Positions 11,454 to 21,639 of a DNA stretch of 64,000 nucleotides are shown piece by piece (positions within the stretch are counted from its first letter, which is position 1; each line of letters starts with the position of its first letter). The position numbers were made by a program, and so were the translations under genes. This DNA comes from Boswellia sacra (taxonomy: Eukaryota > Streptophyta > Magnoliopsida > Sapindales > Burseraceae): positions 29,954 through 93,953 of the forward strand of contig SNVD02014855.1 of assembly GCA_013180625.2 (NCBI GenBank), in the 5' to 3' direction. A model generated the notes under the pieces. It was given only the letters and a program-made list of their open reading frames with translations, was not told where the DNA came from and made no database searches.

Positions 11454-11874
11454 TTAAGCTTACTAGTGTTGAAAGCTTCAATTGTCTCATTAATGCATTT
11501 TGTAAGATAGGTAGGCTTAATAGCACTTGGGAGCTATTTCATAGACTGCCCCATGAAGGATTGGTGCCAAATGTTGTAACATAAACAACTATTATTGGTG
11601 GGGTTTGTGCAATTAGAAAAGGCAAATGGGTTGTTCTTAGAGATGGAGGAAAATGGTTGCGCTCTAGATGTAGTGACATTTAACACGCATATGAATGGTT
11701 TCATTGAAAATAATGAGATACCCAAAGTAGTGGAATTTCTTCAAAAAATGAAGGAGAAAAAGGTTGAACCAGATGCTGGCACATTTTCCAAAGTTGTAGA
11801 CTGACTTGCTGAGGATGAAAAATATGGTGAATTTCTCAACGTGCTGCCATCATTTCCATGCAAGAGCAAATGAG
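11454..11874 (+). pseudogene. PPR pseudogene, 3' part
   Basis: This continues the repeat frame broken at 4076. Removing the element and one TTAA leaves an open frame into SFNCLINAFCKIGRLNS, then HEGLVPNVVT followed by a stop near 11582. A further repeat (LDVVTFNTHMNGFIENNEIP) lies in another frame. The tail FSKVVD, stop, LAEDEKYGEFLNVLPSFP ends at a second stop near 11872. This matches the usual C-terminal tail of restorer-like PPR proteins. At least two stops and one frameshift are independent of the insertion. Confidence 0.87.
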
Positions 11875-12381
11875 AAGTTACATGGCTGAATTTGTGAGTT
11901 TCATGTATTTTCGTTAACTTTCTAAATAGAACTCATGAAATCTGCTGATATTTAACCTTTGTCCGAATTTTATTGAAACCTTCAAGGTTAAGATCAGTTA
12001 GTGAAATTCTTTTTCAGGACATTTTCAATTTGCTCTCTGATAGTATGGGTTGAATTTTCTGGACTTATTCAGCTTCAGTTTGCCTATAAGGATGGATTGC
12101 AAGCAGTTTCGACATGGATATTTCACAAATTATAAGACCATTCCTCAAAGCTCTGTTTCATTGAAGCCAGTATCTCCAGGAATTGACTGTGCTACTAATG
12201 CATGGTCATTATACCTAATACACTAAAAATATAGAAATTCCATCATTGTTTCTCCGACTATAGGTAGTACTTGCTACTAAATGTTGATGTTTGCTTGTGT
12301 TTGTCCTGCATTATCGAGCCTCTTTTATTTCATGCTCAACAAAATCTTCTGTGTTGCAAGCAGCAGCAATTTCATCTTGCA
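11875..12381. other. PPR 3' flank, no gene seen
   Basis: Non-coding, moderately AT-rich. Short open frames around 12271-12462 on the plus strand are the shadow of the minus-strand kinase-like relic that follows. Confidence 0.55.
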
Positions 12382-12630
12382 TCAGAACCTGTTAACGAGG
12401 TCATATCCCTTCCCAACAGCACTGAGTCTTTTGCACACCTCAAGCATTGTTTTGGCCTTTGATCTGGAAAGGGCTGAACCTAGAAGAGCTTTCTGAAAGA
12501 TGAGAAATCCACACCATGAGAGTCCAGTCAACTGTTTAATGATTTTTGAATTTTACTTGGGTCCTTAGCTGTTATCAGTTCAAGGAGCATTAGTCCAAAG
12601 GTATGGATATCATTCTTAACAAAATATCTT
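12382..12630 (-). pseudogene. Protein-kinase-like C-terminal relic
   Basis: On the minus strand, from 12630: KNDIHTFGLMLLELITAKDP, which fits kinase subdomain IX (the D-x-x-S/T-F-G region of receptor-like kinases). After a stop and a frameshift comes ALLGSALSRSKAKTMLEVCK, then KRLSAVGKGYDLVNRF and a stop at 12382-12384. The frameshift lies near 12495. The 5' end stops abruptly at 12630, where a tandem duplicated segment begins, so the upstream kinase sequence has been removed or replaced. Assignment to a kinase rests on the FGLMLLELITAKDP stretch only; the remaining tail is not diagnostic. Confidence 0.55.
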
Positions 12631-12632
12631 AG

Positions 12633-13033
12633 TTGAATCAATGTCATTTGGGTTCAAGTACATTGCCTATCTGAAATTTGATAACTTCAATTCGAAATTC
12701 TGATAAAATAATATGCATTTGGAGCTTATATCACATGGACTATTCCAAATTTTAGGTGGAGCCAAGAGTGGCGAGTTTAAGTTAACTGCAAAATCAAAGA
12801 TATGAAAACACCTGTATAAAAGTTCTTATACCTCATAAAAAAATATGGTAGGGTTTGTATTGGGATTTTCTCTTGATTTGAAATATTTACCTAAACAAAA
12901 TTCAATGGTGTGATAGATGGTTAATAGAAAATATATTAAAGAAAAAATAAATTTTAATAAGTTATAATACAATTCACACGGAACAGGTGTTGTTAAGAGT
13001 TAACTTGAGGACAGAATCCTATTTTATCGAAAT
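12633..13033. repeat. ~0.4-kb tandem duplication, copy 1
   Basis: Begins ttgaatcaatgtcatttggg and matches 13034-13441 at an offset of about 401, with scattered mismatches and small indels. No coding potential is seen in either copy. Confidence 0.9.
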
Positions 13034-13441
13034 TTGAATCAATGTCATTTGGGTTCAAGTACATTGCCTATCCGAAATTTGGTAACTTCAATTCGAGATT
13101 CTGATCAAATAATATGCATTTGGAGCTTGCGTCACATGGACTATTCCAAATTTAAGGTGGAGCCAAGAGAGGCAAGTTTAAGTTAATTGCAAAAGCAAAG
13201 ATATGAAAACACCTGTATAAAAATTCTTATACCTCATAAATAGATTTGGTAGGATTTGCATTGGGATCTTCTCTTGATTTGAAATATCTACCTAAACAAA
13301 ATTCAATAATTCAATGGTGTGATAGATGGTTAATAGAAATAATATTAAAGAAAAAATCAATTCTAATAAGTTATAATACAATTCACAAGGAACAAGAGTT
13401 GTAAAGAGTTCACATGAGGACAGAATCCTATTTTGTCGAGA
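13034..13441. repeat. ~0.4-kb tandem duplication, copy 2
   Basis: Second copy of the preceding segment, ending in gacagaatcctattttgtcg. The copies differ by several percent, so the duplication is not recent. Confidence 0.9.
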
Positions 13442-15199
13442 CATGGATCATACTTTTTTAGTTGATTTTGTGCTATTCATCTTAGTTGTAGAAAACATCT
13501 TATGCCAAGACACTTTAGAAAGAGCTAGTAGGCAGGTTTTTAACCTTAGAAGTTTCATCATTGGACTTGTTCTGAAGCAAAGAAAACCTGATAAGTATAT
13601 TAATTAATTAATTGGCCCTGCACAATTAACAAATTAAATATAAGGAAATTTAGAAGGTTGGTTGTTTTCCTTGTAGTTGCCCCAAGACTTGATTTGAAAA
13701 GTTTCCAGCTAACTTATACGCCCAAACACAAAAGTCACACCATATTCCTACGAACTGATGGGGTCATATCCGTATAGAGAATATGATTGATAAAGAAGAG
13801 TTTTTTTGTACTGATATGTAATCTTGAAAAAGATAAAAATTTGGTTGAGACTAATTGTGCCTAGTATATTTTATTCAGATATATGTAAAATATGAGTATA
13901 ATTTTAGATATACAACTAATTTATACAATCAAACCATACAACTTGATTTTGATATAAAATTATTGGATATATGGGTCTCATTTATTTATTAAAAAAATTT
14001 ATTTTAATCTCTTTTTTTTAATCAATTTTTTTATTTTTCTTCTTAGTTTTACTCATTTAATGAATTTGTCCATGTTAGATTGTCTAAATTGGTTGTGTAA
14101 GTAGAATACTTACAATGTGAGGGTATTTGATGAAATCATTCATTATTTGTTATAAGATAACCAAGCCAACCTCCGTTGTTCGGACAAACACAAAGACTCT
14201 CTAATCTCTAGATACTTTAATTAAAAGAGATAATTGATACATCCATAGTTGTTTCCCCTTGGAGAAGAGGAAAAGTCTCCTGTGAAATGATCATTTTCAA
14301 ACTCCCATTACTGTTTCAATCTTCTTAATTATCGCAAAATCTGCATGTGGCTGTCCATTAGAATTTGAGTGGTGTTGTTGGACATTGATTTCATGATTTG
14401 CTCCCAATGAAGCTTCCCATCTTGAGACAAGACTTAAAATCAGGCCTTTAGCATTTACAGATACTGCATATATAATTCCCCTCTACCTAAGTAAATTAAT
14501 TTCATTTCACGTCATCATTCAAACTTGTTTTATATTATATTTATGAGATCAAGCTAATTAAAATATTAATAAAGATAAGCATATTTACGAGTAATATACA
14601 AGAAATCAACATATGATATAAATATATATTCTCTGTTCTTTACAGTAAATTACTCTTTGCACTTGTGATCACGTTTTTGTTCAACCCAAACCATCATCTT
14701 ATAGTAATTAGCAATGACATTCCCGTATATGTATATATATATATTTATATATATTCTCTGTTCTTTACAGTAATTTAATTTTGTGGAAAATTGAAGATGA
14801 TTACGTGGAAACTAAAATTTTGGATAAGGGAAACGATAGAGGGTTTTGCCGTAATTTTCCCATAACTTTTGATCATCATCATTCAAAACTGACTTTACAA
14901 CGTACGGTTACCAAACTAATAGTTGCACTGCTTCAAATGTTGAAAAAAAGTAGATGGAGGTCCGCTTTGGCTTTGGCAACATTAATTTCCTTTCCCGCAG
15001 AGTCATTTTAACATTACATGCTTTCATTAATCTGCATCATCTTGTGAGGTTAGAATTTCATATCATATACCCTCTTTCATTAATTTTGTATTGTCAGTTG
15101 TATATATCCTCAACATAGTTGTTTTGTTTTGTGCAATAGATTGTTTTTAATTTGTTGGAACGTTACGTATGATTTGAGTGGATTAATCGTGGAGCGACA
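13442..15199. other. Intergenic region upstream of the intact gene
   Basis: AT-rich, no convincing frame. A 20-base phrase, tatattctctgttctttaca, occurs at about 14625 and again at about 14750. The 5' UTR and promoter of the next gene should lie in the last few hundred bases, but I cannot point to a secure TATA box. Confidence 0.5.
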
Positions 15200-16426
15200 A
15201 TGGAGCTTGTGGCTGATCTTCAAGGCTTGAGAAAATTATATGTTCTCCTCCACGATGCAAATGTAAGTGATCTCCAATTCTCAAATTTCGGTATATAAAT
15301 CTTTATTATATATTTCTTGTGAATGCTGCTGTGTAATTGTTATGTATATATCGCAAGCATTTGGATGAAAGAGCAAGGCTTCTGTTGAAGAATATGCTAG
15401 ATGGCGCTACTGAGAAGGCTTTGGAGAATGCTTCAAAGGTGATATACATAAGAGGCATTTAATATACTATATATATGTTTGTCAATTTGTTTCTCAACAG
15501 ACGTAATTAACATTATAATTATTTATCAGATGATTGCTAAAGCAGCAGAAGAATTTAGGGATTGCCTCAAGTCCAGGTGTAGTAATTCATCAGACAGAAA
15601 TGTAGTAATAAGCGAACGAGAAGCCTTTTCGAGAGAGGTAGCTAATACCATCAAAAGTATTGATTCTGGGATTTTAGATTTGCAATTGTTTTCTCAAAGT
15701 CTTTGCAAGTGTAAGTGCGTTGATGGGTCAAAGCCGAAGCTATTACCAACCATGAAAAATGTAGAAAAATCATCATCTAGACGACTTGTAAATCCAACTT
15801 TGCTAGATCATCTTCAATCATTGGAGACTGCCGGTAGTTTATCAACCTCCACAACTCATGAGAAAACAACTAGCATCACTGATGATAGTTACAGTGAAAG
15901 TGAGAGTGAGGCTACCACCTCATTTCCCACCAGAACAAGGACTAGAACAAGCTTTGCCTACACGGGTAACAAAAGCAGCATCTCAGACTCAGACTCAGAC
16001 TCAGACTCAGACTCCAACATTACAAGTACCAAAGGTCGGTTCATGAGGAGGCTCAGAAAGAAGTTAAGGCTCATCCATCACCATCACCATCACCACCACC
16101 ACCACCACCACCACCACCAACCCCACCCTCACTACAATATTTATAACTCAACATGGAAGCACTTACACAACATCTTTCATCATCATAAAAACAAGAGTAC
16201 TGATCAGTGGAGAAAATATTCTAAGAATAATAAGCATCAAGCAGCTGCTAATTATTTTGATTTTCCTACACTACTTGTGAAAGGGTTGAGAAGAAAGCAA
16301 GGGCATTCCAAGAAACCAAAGCAGTTGAAAGGTAGTCGAAACAACTCGGTTTGGCTGCACATGTTTAAGCGCTACGGTGGATTAAAACTGGGTAAAAGGC
16401 CACGTTTGAGATTAAAGCATTTTTAG
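15200..16426 (+). CDS. Three-exon gene for a His- and Ser/Asp-rich plant protein, possibly KOKOPELLI-like
   Basis: Proposed exons are 15200-15262, 15358-15438 and 15530-16426, all phase 0, giving 346 residues. Introns of 95 and 91 nt begin GTAAGT and GTGATA and end CGCAAG and ATCAG. The exon frames join smoothly: an N-terminal helix starting MELVADLQGLRKLYVLL, then LDERARLLLKNMLDGATEKA, then MIAKAAEEFRDCL. A helical segment SREVANTIKSIDSGILDLQ follows, then CKCKC. After that come a Ser/Thr-rich linker, an (SD)n run at about residues 205-215, a basic stretch (MRRLRKKLRLI), 14 consecutive histidines, and a Lys/Arg-rich C-terminus. The basic patches would suit nuclear or nucleic-acid association (inference). 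The N-terminal pattern recalls plant KOKOPELLI-like proteins from memory, but this is uncertain, so no symbol is given. Confidence 0.78.
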
Positions 16427-17419
16427 AAAATTAAATTCAAAAATCACTGATGAAGAATTTAATTTGTCATGACTATGTGCATCTTTGGACTTATCTTTTT
16501 ATAAACATTGTATATAATGTCGTTTTCCTTTGTTACTTTCCTTTGCAAAATTGAATTAGATTTCAATTCTGTTTAAAGACTTCTTAAGGCATCAAGGATT
16601 AAGAAGCCAGAGAGTTATTCTTGAGTTATTGCTTGTTGATTTCTGTGTTTAAGCTTGATAATTGCGATTGTCATGCTTTCCTTGAGAACTGCTGTTACAG
16701 TGTTCTTGAGAAAAGAACTCTTTTAACTTCGTGAAGAGAGTTGCTTGTGTAAGTCCTCTGAGATTGTAAACCACTGTTCTGTAATTGCAGTTCATATACT
16801 GTCCATAGTTATTTCAACCAAACCAAGTTAAATTGTCGTCATTGTGTTCTCAAGACTATCGTGAATTGCAGCTTAGATATACCTTTGGCTTATTGAATGG
16901 GTAAATTAGTCTTCTTAGTAGTGCTTATTATTTTTCCGTTATAGTTGAAGTTGATGTGAATGAAGATTAAAAACATATATTAAATTTAAGGTGCAAATAA
17001 GCCCATCCATAGTTATATATAATTGCAGATTTTACATTTTGCATATTTATTGGGGTGGGTTATTTGCACCTTCCCCCTTCACCTTCCCCCTTTTTGATTA
17101 ACACACACTTACACCATAAACCTCTTTCCTAAATTTAAAATATCCAATTTTAATTTATAAACCCACCATAATACCTAATATAACCCCATGACAAATAAAT
17201 CTTGTATATTTCACTTAAACAATTCTTCATCTTTATGGGTTTAGTGAACCGCAGCTAACCCCTGCATACAATTCATTCCCCCGAATAATGGGTTTGCCTC
17301 AAAACTAGCTCTTCTGCCGGTAAGAAGTCCCTATTTCAACAAAGACCATCACTACATGGAAGCTTTGTTGTAACTAAATATATTGCTAAGATTAGCTGCA
17401 TTCCTTTTGGTGGTAACTA
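16427..17419. other. 3' flank of the intact gene, no further gene seen
   Basis: A TA-rich region with ttataaacattgtatataat near 16500 could hold the polyadenylation signal. The rest is non-coding. Confidence 0.5.
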
Positions 17420-17604
17420 TGTTGTAGATTAGCCTTATTCTTCATCTTCTCCACTATAGAAGCTTAACGTTTAGGAAGAAAAGCTTGATTCCTTGTTTAC
17501 TAAACTATGGTTATATACAGAGATTACAATACAAATACGGGAAGAGTAATTACAGGAAAAGATTAATCCTAATTACAATTACTGAAAATGAGAGATTTCC
17601 TATA
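17420..17604 (-). repeat. 3' LTR of Copia element C, distal part (split by the Tat element)
   Basis: On the minus strand this segment continues from 40291-40261 across the Tat insertion. The LTR starts near 40291 (TATTAAGGAATAG, from an expected TGTTAAGG) and ends in CTAATCTACAACA at 17420. Without the insertion the LTR is about 216 bp. It lies directly after the Copia RNase H region at 40300-40700, the expected 3' LTR position. Confidence 0.75.
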
Positions 17605-17781
17605 ATTATTGTGGATGGCATTTTGTAGACCCATCTGAGTAGACCCAAAATACCCTCCTAAATACAACCAAATAATTTTTGCAAGCTTATAATATTTCAA
17701 AAAAAAGTCTTTGAATGAGCCAAAAGCATGATAATAAGGTACAGAGGGGAGGATCATGGCAAGTGAAGTTAGAAGCCTTCG

Positions 17782-18405
17782 CTTGAGCCTCAAGTCGTTG
17801 AGTTTACCTCAGCTTGAGCCTCAAGTCATTGAGTTTACCTCAACTTGAGCCTCAAGTGCATAAGCCTTCGCTTGAGTCTCAAGTCGTTGAGCTTACCTTA
17901 GCTTGAGCCTCAAGTCATTGAGTTTGCCTCAACTTGAGCCTCAAGTCTATAAGCTTTCACCGTAATGCCTCTTACCTTAGCTTGAGCCTCAAGTCATTGA
18001 GTTTACCTCAACTTGAGCCTCAAGTCCATAAGCTTTCACCGTAATGCCTCTTACCTCAGCTTGAGCCTCATGTCATTGAGTTTACCTCAACTTGAGCCTC
18101 AAGTCCATAAGCTTTCACCGTAATGCCTCTTACCTCAGCTTGAGCCTCAAGTCATTGAGTTTACCTAAACTTGAGCCTCAGGTTATTGAGTTTACCTTAA
18201 CTTGAGCCTCAAGTCCACAAGCCTTCAATGAAATGTCTCTTACTTCAACTTGAGCCTCAAGTCAATGAATTTACCTTAGCTTAAGCTTCAAGTCATTGAG
18301 TTTACCTCAGCTTGAGCCTCAGGTCGTTGAGTCTCAAGTCCTTGAATTTACCTCAGCTTAAGCTTCAAGTCGTTGAGTCTGCTTCAATTTGAGCTTCAAA
18401 TCCAC
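17782..18405 (+). repeat. LTR-internal minisatellite with palindromic core (5' LTR)
   Basis: Roughly 18 copies of a ~31-bp unit of the type cttgagcctcaag + tcrttgagtttacctca. Some units are replaced by a longer form with cataagctttcaccgtaatg. The core CTTGAG-C-CTCAAG is a perfect inverted repeat around one base. The array lies upstream of the LTR TATA box. Confidence 0.9.
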
Positions 18406-18590
18406 ACACATTCAATGTCTATCTCGGCAACAAGATTCATATTAGCTGACCACGTGGCAGCACCGAAATATCTCAAAATAAAGGTTGCGGGTCCCCTTCA
18501 TAAATCATCTAGAAGGTTACACAACCCCTTAAGATCATAACAACTCAGATCAACGGACAGTCAGGATCTAGGTTATGAATTAGGTTTGCC

Positions 18591-18598
18591 TATAAAAA
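18591..18598 (+). promoter_or_regulatory. TATA box of the Tat 5' LTR
   Basis: TATAAAAA, preceded by tttgcc; the same motif sits at 39437 in the other LTR. It is the likely Pol II promoter for the element's genomic RNA. Confidence 0.7.
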
Positions 18599-19416
18599 CC
18601 CATTTATGCCTCCAAGGCAGAGGATAGCTGAGAGATAATTCCTAGGAAGATTTGGAGAACATCCACTGAGTCTTCTCTCTTCACTCTATTCTCCCTGTAT
18701 TACTGTTCTATTACCTCCACTCACACAAAATACACTAAAACACCCGTTTCTCTTGATTCTTCACCATATGTAAAACCCTCCAACTAACTTGAGCGTCGGA
18801 GGGTCTACACCGGTGAAAAATCCGGCAACCCTTGACATTTTACTGTGTTGTAGTTGTTCGAGAAGTTTTCAGCCACAAAGGCACCAACCGCCACCATGAA
18901 TATACCTTGAAGCAACCAGGGGGCCAAAGGTGGAAGGAAACAAAGGGTTCGCTGTCACTTTCAACCATCAGGAGATTGTCCCTACACTCTCACAGCCATC
19001 CTTTTCGTCTTGACAGTGGCTGTCTCCTGATCTTCAGAGGTTTGTCTGAAGCTATACCTGAGCCTTTAATCTTTCATTATCTCTCTCTTGCTGTAATCCC
19101 GGGTTAAACCTTAGGACTTTGGTTGGCATTGCCATTGCTTGCTTGAAACTCATATGTTTTAGAGCCTGAAGACTTGTCTAGTCATGTTCTTTGTAATTGG
19201 TCCAGTCCTAATTAAGTCTTAAGTGCTGTTAATTTTCATCCACTACTTTGTTCCGAGCCATTCCTCCAAAATTGGATTAATACGTGCTTAGAATAAAGTC
19301 TCTATACTTCCATTACCATCAACACAAAACAAACACCAAGGGTTGTCTAAGTCATTCACTGCAAAATCTCCTTACGTGTCTAATCTTGGTTGTAGCCATT
19401 TTTTGGTAACAACATT

Positions 19417-19433
19417 TGGCGCCGTTTGTGGGA
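19417..19433 (+). other. Primer-binding site of the Tat element
   Basis: TGGCGCCGTTTGTGGGA, two bases after the 5' LTR. The first bases TGGCGCCGT fit a plant tRNA 3' end such as tRNA-Asp; the later bases do not settle which tRNA primes. Confidence 0.75.
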
Positions 19434-19519
19434 ACCGACGTTGTCCAGTGTTCTCGGTTTTAGTTAAGGTGTGCAAACATAATTTTATCCTTTGAAATTT
19501 TCTTTAAAACTTTTTGGAA

Positions 19520-21627
19520 ATGGATGGTGCAGAGGCTAGTGTCACCAACAGCTTGTAGCCAGCTGTTGGGTCTAAGAACACCAGGCAAGTCATGACGAGA
19601 CAAGCTACTTAGAATCAAAGAATAGAAGGTATGGAAGCCGAAATGAAGGGTCTCAACGAGGATAATGCTCGATTGAAAGCTATGCTCAATGAGTTGATGG
19701 GAAAAGGAAAGATCCCAAACATAATCCCAAATACAAACCCAAACACAACACTTAACCACCACCTAACAAACCCTATTACCCAGCCCATACCTAACCAACA
19801 TCCCATGCTAGAATCCCTAGCACCCAACTATGGAGCTTATATGGAAGGCCCTAGCCAACAACCCCACCAAAATATTGATCGAACACTCCAAGCCACAGAT
19901 AGAGGAGGCCTAAACCAATACCCCAATCCCAACCAAGCAGCAAATTTGGGAGGTCCCGCTCTAGGTGATGGAAGAAATGAGCCCAATTGTCAGAGTCATA
20001 CTGCAAGTTCTAGGCCTCATGCGAATACGCCACCTAGAAATCTGCTTTAAGGTGGGCATGGACATAATAATGGTGGTCACCAGCTGGACAATCCTAACCA
20101 ACAAATGGGAGGACATCATTTGAGGCTTGAAATCCATTCCCATTGCTACAACGGAATGACTCACTTTGAGCATTATGTAGGAAACCATGAACACCATGGG
20201 CATCATAATTACCACCGGGAAGGGCATCATATTCATCACAATGTGGGAGACCATCTTCTCACCCAACAAGAGTTAGAGCTTAGGGAGTTAAAACGAGAGA
20301 TGGCTCTTCTTAAACAGGCGCAAGCAGGAGGAAATCCTAGTTTTTCACCCGAGTTCACTTTGAACTCACCTTTTCCAGGTGTAATAGCAAGGTGCCCTTT
20401 CCCTCCCAACTTCAACTTGCCAGCCTTGAATTCTTATGATGGTCAAAAAGATCCCCTTGAACACTTGGAAGCCTTTAATGCATGCGTGGCTGTATACAAT
20501 CCCACTGACGCTATGTCTTGTAAAGCCTTCTCACTCACACTTACAGGACCAGCTAGGCAAAGGTTTAGGTCTTTGAGAGCAAACTCTATAACCACATTTC
20601 AACATTTCTGTGATCAGTTCTTGAGTTATTTTAAGGAATCAAGGAATATTCGCAAGCATAGCCACATGTTGGGAAACGTTAAGTAAAAGGAGGGGGAGTC
20701 CACATTGGAATATGTCAATCGCTATCATAGTAAGGTGACGAGTTTGGGGGCATTCAAGGATTCTGTCACCTTGAGTTCATTCATGAATGGACTTAAGCCT
20801 AATAGGATTTGGAGATACTTGTCTGATTTTCCAGCTGCTAGTTATGAGGAAGCTTACTATACTGCCCTAAACATGGCTAGAACAGATGAAGCTTTCAGTC
20901 AAAGGGTGCAAGATGACAAAGGTAGTTCTGCAGGCCACAAGAAGCAAAATGGACAACCTACAAAATCTAAGCAAGATCAATCTAAGAACAGGCAATTCAT
21001 TGAAAAGCAATAATCGAGTCCAAGACGGTCAGAATTACCCCAACCGCAATACAGGAGGCCCCAACCACCACTTTTGCGAAGACCGGAGATTCAATATGCT
21101 GATAACTATAGATCAGCTAATTACCAAGCAAACAATTATAGAACAGGCCATTATCAAGAAGTAAATCACCAAGACTATAAGCCACGTGTGAGGTTCGTCA
21201 ACTACACGACCCTCAATAGCAGAAGGGATGAGATCTTTGTAGCAATGCATGCATCGGCTTGTTTAGAAAGCCGAGGTCTATCAAGACAGAACCTGTGAGG
21301 TTGGATCGATCCAAGTATTGTGACTTCCATGAGAGCTTCGAACACAACATTGTGGATTGCTATGAATTGAGAGACCAAATTGAGGAGTTCGTTAGGGCTG
21401 GAGAGTTACAGGAGTTCGTTGAGCAAGTTCGTGAAGCTTACAAATATAAAGCAATCAGAGACGACAAAAGACCTGCGCATGTGGAGAGTGATGTAAATGA
21501 ACAACCCAAGGTCCAGAGGATAACCACTATTTCCGGTGGAGCCAATCGAACTGGGGACTCCAATAATTCAAGGAAGAACTATGCAAGAAGGTTTGATAAG
21601 GGGTTTTTTTATGGCAAGTTCAAGTAG
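19520..21627 (+). pseudogene. Tat Gag polyprotein
   Basis: The frame starts at ATG 19520 and is broken by TAG at 19556 and 19610, a stop at 20048, TAA at 20684 and another at about 21011, with a frame change near 21260. An N-terminal coiled-coil-like segment (MEAEMKGLNEDNARLKAML) and an Asn/Pro-rich region are followed by the capsid part at 20380-20900 (DPLEHLEAFNACVAVYNPTD, ALNMARTDEAF). Near 21320-21420 is a CDFHESFEHNIVDCYELRD segment typical of Tat gag zinc-binding ends. Gag would package the element RNA; this copy is inactive. Confidence 0.85.
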
Positions 21628-21639
21628 AAGGTTAACTAT

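Larger units (their letters stand above)
17610..19414 (+). repeat. 5' LTR of the Tat element
   Basis: 1,805 bp, TGTGGATGGC to GGTAACAACA. It contains a ~31-bp minisatellite (17782-18405), a TATA box TATAAAAA at 18591 and a transcript-start-like region after it. An open stretch at 18832-19107 is inside the LTR and is not regarded as a gene. Confidence 0.94.

Noticed and set aside
14781..15011. 76-codon open frame upstream of the intact gene
   Set aside because: No homologous features; it ends before the gene's first exon in a different context and has ordinary intergenic composition.
18832..19107. 91-codon open frame, repeated at 39678-39953
   Set aside because: It lies in the Tat LTRs downstream of the TATA box, shows no protein family features, and is repeated only because the LTR is.
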